From: Azorinus chamasolen
Lineage: Eukaryota > Mollusca > Bivalvia > Cardiida > Solecurtidae
DNA length: 64,000 nucleotides
Direction: 5' to 3'
Assembly: GCA_963576725.1 (NCBI GenBank)
Contig: OY755240.1
Location: forward strand, 31,810,620 to 31,874,619
Part shown: in pieces, positions 23,178 to 33,299 of the stretch
Layout of the letters: each line of letters begins with the position of its first letter
Position numbering within the stretch: the first letter of the stretch is position 1
Position numbers and translations under genes: made by a program
Notes under the pieces: model-generated
The model's input: the letters and a program-made list of their open reading frames with translations, nothing else
Database searches by the model: none
Told to the model about the DNA's origin: nothing

Positions 23178-23339
23178 CTTTTCACAATCTCTTTATCACC
23201 ATTTCAATACGCTAGCCACTCCTGTTTAGTGTCCAAACTGTTCAAAAGAAGATAATAAAGAAAACATTGGGATAGTTTTCCGGGTATTGGCGCTTATCAA
23301 AGGTCAAGAGTTGTGACATGTGTACTGTACCTTTTGCTT

Positions 23340-23680
23340 CTATATCAAAATTAAATACTATACCTTCTCATGCTGGATATTCAAATGTGAATCGTTCCAC
23401 TATGATCATTAATTAGATTAATCATTATACAGGTGGACCATATAGTTCTACTCAATTGTCATGGCAAATAGGGTAGTCTCATTTGAGACAGCTGTCTCAT
23501 ATGGGCCTACACTGTTTGCAAATGCAGATATGTTCGCCGCCAGTACGACCAGGATAAATATGTCACTCGGCCTAAGCCATGAGAGTATCATAGGGGAAAT
23601 ACAAACAGTGTAGACTCAGACAATACATGCGACGACGTATCGAGGTCTACAATTTGTGTCCATGGGTGAACCAGCAGGCG
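23340..23680. repeat. Family J-like remnant and a second hairpin
   Basis: 23345-23560 has CTTCTCATGCTGGATATTCA and a hairpin GGGTAGTCTCATTTGAGAC / GTCTCATATGGGCCTAC. 23600-23665 is another short decayed hairpin (ACAAACAGTGTAGACTCAGA ... GGTCTACAATTTGTG). Confidence 0.5.
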
Positions 23681-23759
23681 TTTAATAAATATTAGTGTAG
23701 GCAAACGCTCGAAGATGCAGTATGAACTCTTTTACAGACCACTTTTACATATAATGGCG

Positions 23760-24215
23760 TGTTTTAAATATTTACCTAATGAATATTCGTGTAAGAAATT
23801 TAGATATCAGATATGTGAACACTGCAAATATCGGTTATGGTAGAAACTGTAGAATCATATCTGTATAACCCCATAAGCGAACAGAGCACGCCTTAACCCT
23901 TTCCCTGTTCTGAGTTTATTACAAATGTCAATACCTACTGAATATTCATGGGAAAAACGGTTATAACGAAATATGGAAGGTGGAGCACTGTAGCCATTTT
24001 AGAAAGTAAAGACACAGATCTTTGAGATTCTATTAGCAAACAGAGTAGATCCTGATCAGACGGCTCCTCTAGGAGCCGTCTGATCTGGGTCTACTCTATT
24101 TGCTTATGCGTGAAAACACGTTTATATGAGGGAAAGAGTTAATCAGAAGGCGCATACAGAAGCCGTCTGATGTGGGTTTGCTCTGTATGTGCTAAAAGGC
24201 GTATTTGTCAGGTAA
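23760..24215. mobile_element. Family E element split by a family F insertion
   Basis: The E element reads ...ATAAGCGAACAGAGCACGCC up to 23892 and resumes at 24143 with TCAGAAGGCGCATACAGAAG and CTGTATGTGC. Removing the insert with one TTAA leaves one E hairpin arm in register. Confidence 0.75.
23893..24142 (+). mobile_element. MITE family F, complete, nested in E
   Basis: TTAA-CCCTTTCCCTGTTCTGAG ... ATGAGGGAAAGAG-TTAA. The hairpin GCAAACAGAGTAGATCCTGA ... TCTGGGTCTACTCTATTTGC has tip GGCTCCTCTAGGAGCC. Confidence 0.9.
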
Positions 24216-24377
24216 AGTTAAAGCAAGAGGCTCCTGATTGCAAACCGTCAGTTTTCAACAAATATTTCGTCCTGTTTGATGCTTCTCCCTGTCATAAATA
24301 CTATATTACACATTATTTTCAATCGTACTTTTACTGTATTCTAGATTTGTCTTAGGTCTGCACTGCATTTCCTCTTA

Positions 24378-24515
24378 CGTACATAACACGCATGTTAGGT
24401 CAATAACACATATGTCAGTACCCTAAACACGCATGTCTGGACACTGTCACACATGTGTTGTCAATGGCACACACATCCGGGCACATGTCAGGACCCTGAC
24501 ACACGTGTATGTGTA
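24378..24515. repeat. Degenerate ACACATGT repeats
   Basis: Irregular copies of a unit of about 30 bp containing CACACATGT / ACACGCATGT and GTCAGGACCCTGACAC. Confidence 0.55.
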
Positions 24516-24724
24516 TCACGGTACCGTTGATACCGTTCAAAACATGTTCCTATATTTTTTTAATGAAGCTAATAAATATACACGATGCCATTATACTATA
24601 TGAATATAAAACTATCACAGGGCGTGGTAAGTGACGTAACTGTTGCACAAGGTCTGCATTGTTTGTAAAATCCCAGTTTGTACATGATTCGCATGAACAT
24701 TTCACACTCCATTAATAATGTTGC

Positions 24725-25890
24725 TAATGAAAATGTTATATGGACGACACAATGTATATTATCAATGTTGCTAATGAAAATGTTATAGTGGACGACACAA
24801 TGTATATTATCAATGTTGCTTGTGAAAATGTTACATTGGACGACATAATGCATAGTATCAATGCTGCTATTGAAAATGTTATACTGGACGACACAATGTA
24901 TATTATCAATGTTGCTTGTGAAAATGTTACATTGGACGACATAATGCATAGTATCAATGCTGCTATTGAAAATGTTATACTGGGCGACACAATGTATATT
25001 ATCAATGTTGCTTGTGAAAATGTTACATTGGACGACACAGTGCATAGTATCAATGCTGCTATTGAAAATGTTATAGTGGACGACACAATGTATATTATCA
25101 ATGTTGCTATTGAAAATGTTATAGTGGACGACACAATACATATTATCAATGTTGCTATTGAAAATGTTATATTGGACGATACAATGCATATTATCAATGT
25201 TGCTATTCAAAATGTTATAGTGGACGACACAATATATAGTATCAATGTTGCTATTGAAAATGTTACATTGGACGACACAATACATATTATCAATGTTGCT
25301 ATTCAAAATGTTATAGTGGACGACACAATATATATTATCAATGTTGCTATTGAAAATGTTACATTGGACGACACAATACATATTATCAATGCTGCTATTG
25401 AAAATGTTATATTGGACGACACAATGCATATTATCAATGTTGCTATTGAAAATGTTATAGTGGACGACACAATACATATTATCAATGTTACTATTGAAAA
25501 TGTTACATTGGACGACACAATACATATTATCAATGCCGCTATTGAAAATGTTATATTGGACGACACAATGCATATTATCGATGTTGCTAATGAAAATGTT
25601 ACATTGGACGACACAATGCATATTATCAATATTGCTATTAAACATGTTATAGTGGATGACACAATGCATATTATCAATGTTGCTATTGGATAATAATATT
25701 CCTATTGAAAATGTTATAGTGGACAACACAATGCATATTATCAATGTTGCTACTGAAAATGTTATATTGGACGACACAATGCATATTATCAATGTTGCTA
25801 TTGAAAATGTTACATTGGACGACACAATGCATATTATCAATATTGCTATTGAAAAGGTTATATTGGACGACACAATGCATATACCGATAC
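24725..25890. repeat. 48-bp minisatellite
   Basis: About 24 units; landmark GGACGACACAATG at 24742, 24790 and 24838. Unit length is 16 codons, so long frames open on both strands (446 codons minus, 317 codons plus) with 16-residue repeats such as DDTMHIINVAIENVIL. No start context, splice sites or homologous protein supports expression. A small irregularity near 25690 shifts the plus-strand frame. Confidence 0.92.
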
Positions 25891-26048
25891 TTGTTGAAAC
25901 TCGGCGCCTGGTCCGGGTTTGCACTTTTAGTTCCAACAGACTGCCGTCGTTTTGATCGCGACTTATGACATAGTTCTACACTGTTTTCCATTATCTCTGT
26001 TCATTGTCCCCATAAACGCAAGTGACATGTGACAGAATACTAGATCTG

Positions 26049-26235
26049 CAGTAGAACCTGTCTCAAACGGTCAGTCATGTATTGAACATAGGAGCCATGA
26101 AAACGGGCGGTTGCTTAAATCTGAAAGCTCATATAGCAGCTGACTGCAATATTTTGACCTGCATTTTGCTATCACCTGCCTTACAGACCCGTAATGAGAT
26201 CTCTTTTTGAGGGCCGCTTAAGACGCCCTGCTGTA
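26049..26235. mobile_element. MITE family P1 (decayed)
   Basis: CAGTAGAACCTGTCTCAAAC ... GGGCCGCTTAAGACGCCCTG, with GCGGTTGCTTAAATCTGAAA as the left stem. Confidence 0.65.
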
Positions 26236-26399
26236 TTTCTATGCCATTAGGTGATTTACATGTACAAGTAATGTGCACTTTGTCAATGAAAAATTAGTTG
26301 TAGTCTATTCTAACCCCATCTCATCCTGAAAACACTTTTCTGCTCCATCCCGGATTTGTTGAATTTTTCACTAATTTCAAGTTCGATCAAACTTTTGAG

Positions 26400-26840
26400 A
26401 AATTGAGAACCCCGATGCCAACCAGCTTGGATCCTGGTGTGGTGCCGGTTTACGCGGCGTCTTCAAGATTCAAGATTCAAATTTTATTTAGAGTCGGTTT
26501 GGTAATTACAACATGTAAACATTAGCTATGTATAGCTATTGACCGACATAAACATACAAAATTAACAATTACAGTAATAAAATTTATAAACTGAAAATTT
26601 CTGAAAACATAAAATCAATTAAACATATTCATATACATATGTTAAAAGGAAGAACTGTCTGTAAATTGAGCTTAGAGCTCTAAGAAGCTGTAAACAATTT
26701 CTCTTAAATATTTAAACCTTCCATATATCATGACTGCATTAAAAGTACTCTCTTAAAATCATATTGTGTTCAAATACAAATTGGATTGTATAAGAGTATA
26801 TCACAGACAATTCTTAATCTGGATCCAAGTTGTTTGTAAA
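26400..26840. repeat. Family K hairpin split by a LINE-like tail
   Basis: Left K half CAGCTTGGATCCTGGTGTGG, tip CGGCGTCTT up to 26462; right half AATCTGGATCCAAGTTGTTT from 26817. Confidence 0.65.
26462..26815 (-). mobile_element. LINE-like 3' tail inserted in family K
   Basis: On the minus strand it ends with AAATAAAATTTGAATCTTGA and a second GAATCTTG unit, a short tandem 3' tail typical of some LINEs. It sits exactly inside a K hairpin; CTT occurs at both junctions. No coding part is present. Confidence 0.55.
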
Positions 26841-26865
26841 TATTGTTGAATTTTGATATCTCGAA

Positions 26866-27118
26866 CTTCAAGGAATTGTACTTATTACTTCGAGATAACA
26901 GAAATTCGAGTCATCCAAATTTTATCTTGACAATTTCTCAAGTTACCAGCTAAATGCAAGTCTAACGAAATGCTGAAAGATTTTGTAGGAGCTTTCGGCA
27001 TTACTTTAGACCAGCATAAACCTGTCACGTGTGTTTCAAGATATGCATGGAGATGCTACATTATCAAAGTTTTACTCCGAGTTATGATGAAGTTCGAGAT
27101 ATCCGAGTTACTGTACCT
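26866..27118. mobile_element. MITE family P4 (pogo/Tigger-like)
   Basis: Ends GATATCTCGAACTTCAAGG and GAAGTTCGAGATATCCGAGT-TACTGTA, the classic pogo/Tigger-type motif. The inner stem GCTAAATGCAAGTCTAACGA / GACCAGCATAAACC and tip TTTTGTAGGAGC follow the P1-P3 plan. Confidence 0.7.
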
Positions 27119-27159
27119 CTCAAGACGAGTTTAACATGAGAATATTTAAACTTCTAAAA

Positions 27160-27545
27160 TTTCAAATGGTTGTCATAAAGCATGCAAGGTAAGGAAGTAT
27201 TTTATGGAACTGTTCGACCCTTATCAAAACGAAAACGTACGTCAGCCGAAACCATGATCTGTTACAAAAAAATACATATATGAGCCATGCAGGAAACACC
27301 ACATACAAAACACACAACCGCCCATACAGCACCACAACGACAAGCAGCAAATATACATGTATATAAAAGACACAAAGAGACGCATGGACATAACAAACAA
27401 ACAATAGGGGAAGATGGAAGTACCGCCTTGGAACGGTCAGTGACAAATGTCACTGGGGGGGGGGTTAAACCGGTTTAAAGGCGCCCAACCTCACACTTAT
27501 TCCCTCCCAACCCTAAAAGACAAACAGTTTAAATAAACGTATAAA
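27160..27545 (-). mobile_element. RT retroelement 3' tail, minus-strand copy 4
   Basis: On the minus strand it matches the 3' region of copy 1: AAACCGGTTTAACC, a G/C run, GTGACATTTGTCACTGACCG, TTCCAAGGCGGTACTTCC. Frames here mirror those in copy 1 (MSLTVPRRYFHLP in both) because the DNA is shared. Confidence 0.75.
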
Positions 27546-27559
27546 AGTTTAGTTTCTTC

Positions 27560-27660
27560 CAATACGAACAAGAAAAGTCATTGAACGAGTGACAAGCAGA
27601 TTTGATCCTGATAAAACGCCGATGATCTAGGCGGCTAATTTGGACCTATGGCGTTTTCAA
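27560..27660. repeat. Family K remnant
   Basis: AGCAGATTTGATCCTGATAA ... GGCTAATTTGGACC. Confidence 0.45.
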
Positions 27661-27961
27661 ATGACAGTTAGGTCACGCTTAGCAAGACAATGGTTAAAGG
27701 TTAAGTGTGCCATATCACTGGGTCGTTTGTAGGGGTTTTAGCGCGCGGGAGGTGGTCTTTGTGGCCTTTATATGGCTTTCGATTCTAAAACGTCATTTAA
27801 GATGGTGATTTTCATACTTGGCTGTTACATTGGCAGATATATATCTTATCATATAAATTTACAAACGCCATCGTTGTTTTATTCTGTAACAGTTGCGTTT
27901 GTATTTTATATTATTTTCTATTAATCCTTGTCCACACTTCACAATGATATTCCGAGGCTCA

Positions 27962-28442
27962 GATAAGATGCGTCAAGTAAAACATTTTCAAGAATAACTA
28001 CCTTCTCTACTAAACCCTATGGTGTGACAACATAGGGTTTGAAGGAGAAATGGCGATTTTAGTACAGTAAAACCCCTCTAATGCGACCAGCAAAAAGGGG
28101 CATAATTCACAGTAGCAAAGGCAGATGGTAGCTTAATGCAGGACGAAAGTTATGGTGTGACAACTCATTAAAATAATCTCGAAAAGACGATTCTAAAGAG
28201 TGGTAACACCGTAGGGTTTGGTGAAGAAATGGTCATTTTAGTACAGTAAAACCCCACTAATGCGACCAGCAAAAAGGGGCATAATTCACAGTAGCAAAGG
28301 CAGGTGGTAGCTTAATGCAGGACGAAAGTTATGCAGAAAGCTCCTATGAGCTTTCTGCATAACTTTCGTCCTGCATTAAGCAACCACCTGCTTATACAGA
28401 CAGCCATGTTTATTAAGTGGTCGCATTAGAGGGATTCTACTG
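27962..28442. mobile_element. Tandemly duplicated junction of families C and P1, then a complete P1
   Basis: A segment holding the right half of C (TAGGGTTTG-GGAGAAATGG) and the left half of P1 (CAGTAAAACCCCTCTAATGC) occurs twice, about 179 bp apart (28065 and 28244). The first copy breaks inside the P1 stem at AAAGTTATGGTGTGACAACT, where it meets C sequence. The second copy continues into a full P1 ending GAGGGATTCTACTG-TA at 28442, with stem GGTGGTAGCTTAATGCAGGA and tip GCTCCTATGAGC. Confidence 0.75.
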
Positions 28443-28649
28443 TATTTGAGTAGGTACTTTATCTGTTGCTCTAGATTATAATCTAAACATAAAAAACATC
28501 ATATTTCTAGTAAAGCAATATACATTGATATACCACGGCGATTCATCTAGAACCAATCTGGTATCAAATGCGAGTCGAGTCAAGTCATATCAAGCATGAG
28601 AAGAACTAACGAAACAATCAACTTTTGTTTCTTGCTGGCGAATTCATAG

Positions 28650-28841
28650 TACAGTGGAACCCTCTAATGCGACCACCTAATGAATAAACATGGCTGTCGT
28701 TACAAGCAGGTGGTTGCTTAATGCGGGACAAAAGTAATGCAGAAAGCTGCATTACTTTTGTCCTGTATTAAGCAACCACCTGCCTCTACCACCCATAATT
28801 ATACCTCTTTTAGGTGGTCGCATTAGAGGGGTTTAACTGTA
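28650..28841. mobile_element. MITE family P1, short-loop copy
   Basis: TA-CAGTGGAACCCTCTAATGC ... GCATTAGAGGGGTTTAACTG-TA. The hairpin tip is deleted: AATGCAGAAAGCTGCATT. Confidence 0.88.
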
Positions 28842-28921
28842 ACAATGTTTGGACCAAAACTGGTACGCTGGATAACTCGAATGACCAAATTGTTTGACCA
28901 AATGATTATACAGTAGGAGCT

Positions 28922-30160
28922 AAAGGAGTTTCCTACGAAAGACCGGCGGTGACATTTCCATTTCAAGATTTCACACAAAGCAATTCATGATTTCACGATT
29001 TCACAATTTCACAATTTCACGATTTCACGATTTCACTTCAAAATTTCACAATTTCACGATTTCACAATTTCACGATTTCACGATTTCACTTCAAAATTTC
29101 ATGATTTCACGATTTCATGATTTCACAATTTCACGATTTCACTTCAAAATTTCACGATTTCAAAATTTCACGATTTCACAATTTCACGATTTCACTTCAA
29201 AATTTCAAAATTTCACGATTTCACAATTTCACAATTTCACAATTTCACAATTTCACGATTTCTCTTCAAAATTTCACAATTTCACGATTTCACAATTTCA
29301 CGATTTCACGATTTCTCTTCAAAATTTCACAATTTCACGATTTCACAATTTCACGATTTCACAATTTCACGATTTCACGATTTCACTTCAAAATTTCACG
29401 ATTTCACAATTTCATGATTTCACAATTTCACGATTTCATGATTTCATTTAGTCCATTTGAATTGTTATGACGTCATCAAAACGCACATGTTGAAGTAAAA
29501 GCCACGATGAAAGAAACGGCGGAAAACTATGACAATCTTCCCTTCCAGAACTGTAGGGCCGAGGGCCTTCATATTTTGCATGTAGCTTGTCCTCAGGTCC
29601 ACCATCAATATTGTTTAACCCTTTCCTGCATGAATATTCATGCATGAGAATTGCCAATCATGTGTTTATTGTGTTAAATCATTGTCTTATGTTTGTATGA
29701 CACTGTACTGGAGGAGAATTAAATTAATAATAAACTGTAAGAAATAATGACATCATGGATTTTAAATAAGATTAAATCCTATAGGAGTCGTCTGAGCTGG
29801 GTCTAGCCTGTTTGCAAAGGCGTAGAAAGGTGTATTTATGGATTTCAAATTGCCATCCTGATTTCAAGGACGAGAGCCACTCTGTTGCCTTAATTACGTC
29901 AGCGTGCCACGTGGCTAAAAGATTCTACATGAGGTTGAAATTGCGAAATCGAGAAATTGTGAAGTCGTGAAATCTTGAAATTGTGAAATCGTGAAATCGT
30001 GAAATCGTGAAATTTTGAAGTGAAATCGTGAAATCGTGAAATCGTGAAATCATGAAATCATGAAATCATGAAATTGTGAAATCGTGAAATCATGAATTCT
30101 ATTGTGTGAAATCTTGAAGTGGAAATGTCACCGCCGGTCTTTCGTAGTTTCCTTCATTAC
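28922..30160. mobile_element. 1.2-kb inverted-repeat element with minisatellite arms
   Basis: Outer arms CTACGAAAGACCGGCGGTGA (28935) and TCACCGCCGGTCTTTCGTAG (30128). Inside, the left arm is a long array of ATTTCACG/ATTTCACA 8-mers with periodic ATTTCACTTCAAA breaks (28981-29450), and the right arm is the same array inverted, shorter (29930-30110, AAATCGTG). The middle has about 450 bp of other sequence, cut by an E-type MITE. No transposase is encoded. Plus frames of Phe-Thr-Ile-Ser repeats are array read-through. Confidence 0.8.
29615..29845 (+). mobile_element. Family E fragment nested in the 1.2-kb element
   Basis: TTAA-CCCTTTCCTGCATGAAT at 29615; later GGAGTCGTCTGAGCTGGGTC and CTGTTTGCAAAGGCGTAGAA. 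The left hairpin arm is missing. Confidence 0.6.
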
Positions 30161-30172
30161 TTCTTCTCTGCA

Positions 30173-30387
30173 TTAACCCTTTCGCTGCCAATGCCGGATC
30201 TGTCATTACCTATGCAAACAGTTTGGATCCAGATGAGACGCCGAGTAACTCGGCGTCTCATCAGGATCCAAACTGTTTGTTACTGTTACTATGTTTTTGA
30301 AACAAAAATGAAGAAAATCAAAAGAATGAAAATTTGTAGCAGACGACAAAGTTAGCAGACGACAGAGTTTGGCAGCGAAAGGGTTAA
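30173..30387 (-). mobile_element. MITE family A, complete
   Basis: TTAA-CCCTTTCGCTGCCAATGC ... TTGGCAGCGAAAGGG-TTAA. Hairpin tip GCCGAGTAACTCGGC. The arm mismatch reads CCAGAT / ATCAGG, as expected for this orientation. Confidence 0.92.
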
Positions 30388-30647
30388 GCTACTTCCTGTT
30401 TGAACAGATTCCTATATTAATGGTTCATGTGGTCGTTTTAGCGAGACTTATCTGTATCACTATTTATTTGGGAAAACAACAAAAGAAAGTGCAGATTTGG
30501 TTTGTGACATGATTTTATTACCGAAGGAATTTGCTGGATACGCTAAACAAATAGATTGGTATTTTCCTTGCGTGACAAACCACAAATAATCAAACAACAT
30601 ATGGAGGTATGCCGTGTGCATATGTTAGTCTACTGTTTATTATTTAT

Positions 30648-30866
30648 TTAACTCTTTCGCTACCAAATTTTGTCATCTGCAAACTTTGTCGTCTGCTACA
30701 ATTTTCCATTTTTATTTTTCTTCATTTTTTGTTTCAAGAAACAGTCACAGTTACTGTAACAAACAGTTTGGATCCTGATGAGACGCCGAGTTACTCGGCG
30801 TCTCATCTGGATCCAAACTGTTTGCATAGGTAATCACAGATGCGACATTGGCAGCGAAAGAGTTAA
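30648..30866 (+). mobile_element. MITE family A, complete
   Basis: TTAA-CTCTTTCGCTACCAAATT ... TTGGCAGCGAAAGAG-TTAA. Arms CAGTTTGGATCCTGATGAGA / TCTCATCTGGATCCAAACTG. Confidence 0.92.
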
Positions 30867-30939
30867 CAGGACTGTAGATCAGATGCGGACCAATCACTCC
30901 AAATCTCGTACTTCTTCACCAAACCCTAGCCAAACCCAG

Positions 30940-31060
30940 ATCCAGATTGCAAGCAGTGCAGACCCTGATGAGAGGGTTCCTACAGGGGCTCACTCATCTG
31001 GGTCTACACTGTGTGTGAAAAAATAAACAATTGTCGTGCTTAGCACTTTATGGGTTAACT
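30940..31060. repeat. TTAA-class hairpin fragment
   Basis: GCAAGCAGTGCAGACCCTGA ... CATCTGGGTCTACACTGTGT, then ATGGGTTAA at 31050. Confidence 0.6.
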
Positions 31061-31285
31061 CAGATCTCTCTATCACCAGTGCAAGGTCGGTGCTTATGCA
31101 AAATTGTTATGATAGCATTGCTACTTTAGTACAATTTGTACATATGTTTTCTCTCTGTTGAGGGCCTCATGGAAGAATGGTTATAACCAAATGAGTACTC
31201 TCGTTAAATAAAGTCTTTATTATTATTATTATTATTATCATTATTATTATTATTATTATTACTATTATTATCATTATTATTATTT
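31060..31285 (+). mobile_element. LINE-like 3' UTR with (ATT)n tail
   Basis: Contains GTTGAGGGCCTCATGGAAGA, then AATAAAGTCTTTATTATTAT and an ATT-rich tract to 31284. It matches the end of the 19380-20105 element in plan and in the tail block. Confidence 0.65.
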
Positions 31286-31286
31286 C

Positions 31287-31450
31287 GCAACGATTTATTA
31301 GACTGACCTCAGACAAGCGATTGTAACGAGTTGTTGCTACATGTAGATAGAATTGGCAGAAATATCAAATACGATTTATTAGAATGAGCTCAGACAAGCG
31401 ATTGTAACGAGTTGTTGCTAGATAGAATTGGCAGAAATATCAAATACGAT
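31287..31450. repeat. Direct duplication of about 80 bp
   Basis: ACGATTTATTAGA...GAGTTGTTGCTA...GCAGAAATATCAAAT occurs twice; the first copy has an extra CATGTAG. Confidence 0.85.
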
Positions 31451-31464
31451 AGAACATCTCCTCA

Positions 31465-31765
31465 GCGCTCTTTCATTTATTGAACATGGGAGTGGTAACA
31501 AGCACGTGGCTGCTTAATGCACGGCAAAAGTAATGCAGAATGCTACTAGAGGAGCTGTGTGCATTACCTTCGACCTGCATGAAGCACCACATGCCTTGCA
31601 GACCCATAATTAAACCTCTTTTTAATGCTCGCTTAAGATAGGTTCTACTGCAATAGCAAGCAGTGCAGACCCTGACTAAACGGCTTAAGATAGGTTCTAC
31701 TGTAATAGCAAGCAGTCCAGACCCTGAAAAAAAGGTTTAAGATAGGTTCTACTGTATATATTAAA
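31465..31765. mobile_element. P1 MITE with triplicated right end
   Basis: P1 right part (stem GTGGCTGCTTAATGCACGGC / GACCTGCATGAAGCACCAC) ends at about 31652 in TTAAGATAGGTTCTACTG. This end plus the start of a TTAA-class hairpin (CAAGCAGTGCAGACCCTGA) is then repeated: GATAGGTTCTACTG occurs at about 31637, 31687 and 31742. Confidence 0.75.
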
Positions 31766-31834
31766 TATTGTTTTCGAAATGCATTTGTATTTTTTCTTCT
31801 CAGCTACAGTCCTGCATGAGTAATATTTTGTTAG

Positions 31835-32048
31835 TACAGTAAATCCCCTCTAATGAGACCAGCAAAAAATGGGGGATAATTAATTCACAGTAGCAAATGC
31901 AGGTGATAGCTTAATACAGGATGTAATTTATGCAGAAAACTCTTGTAGGAGCTATCTGCATAACTTTCGTCCTGTATTAAGCAACCACCTGCTTATAAAG
32001 CCAACCACGTTGATTCATTAAGTGGTCGCATTAGAGGGGTTTACTGTA
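31835..32048. mobile_element. MITE family P1
   Basis: TA-CAGTAAATCCCCTCTAATG ... GCATTAGAGGGGTTTACTG-TA. Confidence 0.88.
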
Positions 32049-32062
32049 CTGGTGAATATGTG

Positions 32063-32108
32063 ATCCACAGACACAGACACAGACACAGACATAGACACAG
32101 ACACAGAT
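32063..32108. repeat. (ACACAG)n microsatellite
   Basis: Seven or so ACACAG units with one ATAG variant. Confidence 0.9.
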
Positions 32109-32157
32109 TCAGCTAGATACAGTCGAGACATCAATGAATTCCACAAAGCAGCAAGAG

Positions 32158-32690
32158 CGTATAGCTGAATCCAAATGATATGTACGCACCATAGCTATAG
32201 AGATTCGAGGACGTGCGCTCCCGCATAAATTCAGAATTGTGTAGTTTTGAAACTACAGTAGAACCCCTCTATTGCGACCACTTAATAAATAAACATGGTT
32301 GTCTTTATAAGCAGGTGGTTGCTTAATGCGAGACAAAAGTAATGCAGAAAGCTCCTCTACGACGCGTTACTTTTGTCCTGCATTAAGCTACAACCTGCCT
32401 CTACCGTCCAGAACTATACCTCTTTTAGGTGGTCGCATTAGAGGGGTTTTACTGTATTGTGATAAATAGAACATTTGCTCATATTCGAACAAACGCTCTA
32501 TTTATCACAGTGGGTTAAAAATGTGACTTTTACAGAGGCGTCAAAAGGCGTCAGTGAGGGAATGGGTTAACAAGACAGAACGTATATCAAAGTCTACCCC
32601 ACTTAGCCTTCGAATTGTGTTCCATTTCGGCCAAATTAATGTTTTCACCAGTCAGATTGATGTTACGCACTCGCGTAGATGCGTGTCTAT
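32158..32690 (+). mobile_element. Composite repeat X-D-X', copy 2, split by a P1 MITE
   Basis: Left flank AGCTGAATCCAAATG and GTACGCACCATAGC, core D stem TTGTGATAAATAGAACATTT, right flank AACAAGACAGAACGTATATC and CTTAGCCTTCGAATTGTG. Matches the order of copies 12605-12990 and 45415-45750. Confidence 0.8.
32254..32456. mobile_element. MITE family P1 nested in family D
   Basis: TA-CAGTAGAACCCCTCTATTG ... GCATTAGAGGGGTTTTACTG-TA. Outside, GTTTTGAAAC-TA and TA-TTGTGATAAATAG join to restore the family D stem GAAACTATTGTGATAAATAG, found uninterrupted at 48184. Confidence 0.92.
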
Positions 32691-32694
32691 ATGA

Positions 32695-33020
32695 GCCGTC
32701 TGATATGGGTCTACTCTGTTTGCAAGGCGTAAAAGACGTATCTATTAAGTACAGATTATAGCTTTATGCAACACAAAAGGTGTGCAAAAAACTTCCATGA
32801 GAGATTTCTATATCACACTAAAGTCTCGCTAATATGACCACTCTTGAATAAGCCGTCTAGTTCTGGATTTGTAAAACAGGTGGTAGCTTTAATACAGGTC
32901 AAAGGTTATGCATAGAGCTCATATAAAAGTTTTGTTCATTACGTTTGCCCTGTACTAAGTAACCACCTGTTTTTCTGTTTATAAATGACGTGGCCGCATT
33001 AGCGAGATTTCACTGTACTT
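32695..33020. mobile_element. Half hairpin and decayed P-family element
   Basis: 32697-32760 is the right half of an E/F hairpin (GAGCCGTCTGATATGGGTCT). 32815-33016 is a P element: AAGTCTCGCTAATATGACCA ... GGCCGCATTAGCGAGATTTC, stem CAGGTGGTAGCTTTAATACA. Confidence 0.65.
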
Positions 33021-33072
33021 TCGTTCTGCTTTTAGAAACAACCCAAGTGCGAACTCAATTACTCAAATACTA

Positions 33073-33215
33073 AAATCGCCATTTCTCCACAAAACCCTAT
33101 GTTGTAACCACTCAAAGAGACGATTCTAAAGAGTGGTCACAACATAGGGTTTGATGGAGAAATAAAAAGTTATTATTGAAAATGTTTTTTAATTTACGCA
33201 TTTTATCTAGACCTC
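33073..33215. mobile_element. MITE family C
   Basis: CGCCATTTCTCCACAAAACC ... GGTCACAACATAGGGTTTGA, right part TTTTTTAATTTACGCATTTT. Confidence 0.75.
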
Positions 33216-33299
33216 TGAATGCTGATAATACACCACGTGGTTGATTTAGAGAGGTTCAACCTAATTTGTTGATGGATAGAAAGAGCGCACTTTACAAGA

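Noticed and set aside
24596..25936. Long open frames (446 and 317 codons) with 16-residue repeats
   Set aside because: The DNA is a 48-bp tandem array, a multiple of three, open on both strands; no domain, splice site or start context supports a gene.
28987..29470. Phe-His-Asp-Thr-Ile-Ser repeat proteins
   Set aside because: 8-bp array forming the arm of an inverted-repeat element.
30778..31026. Recurring peptide MRRRVTRRLIWIQTVC (also at 30119 and 61807)
   Set aside because: It is the family A hairpin translated; it recurs because the MITE recurs, and the frames end in unrelated flanks.
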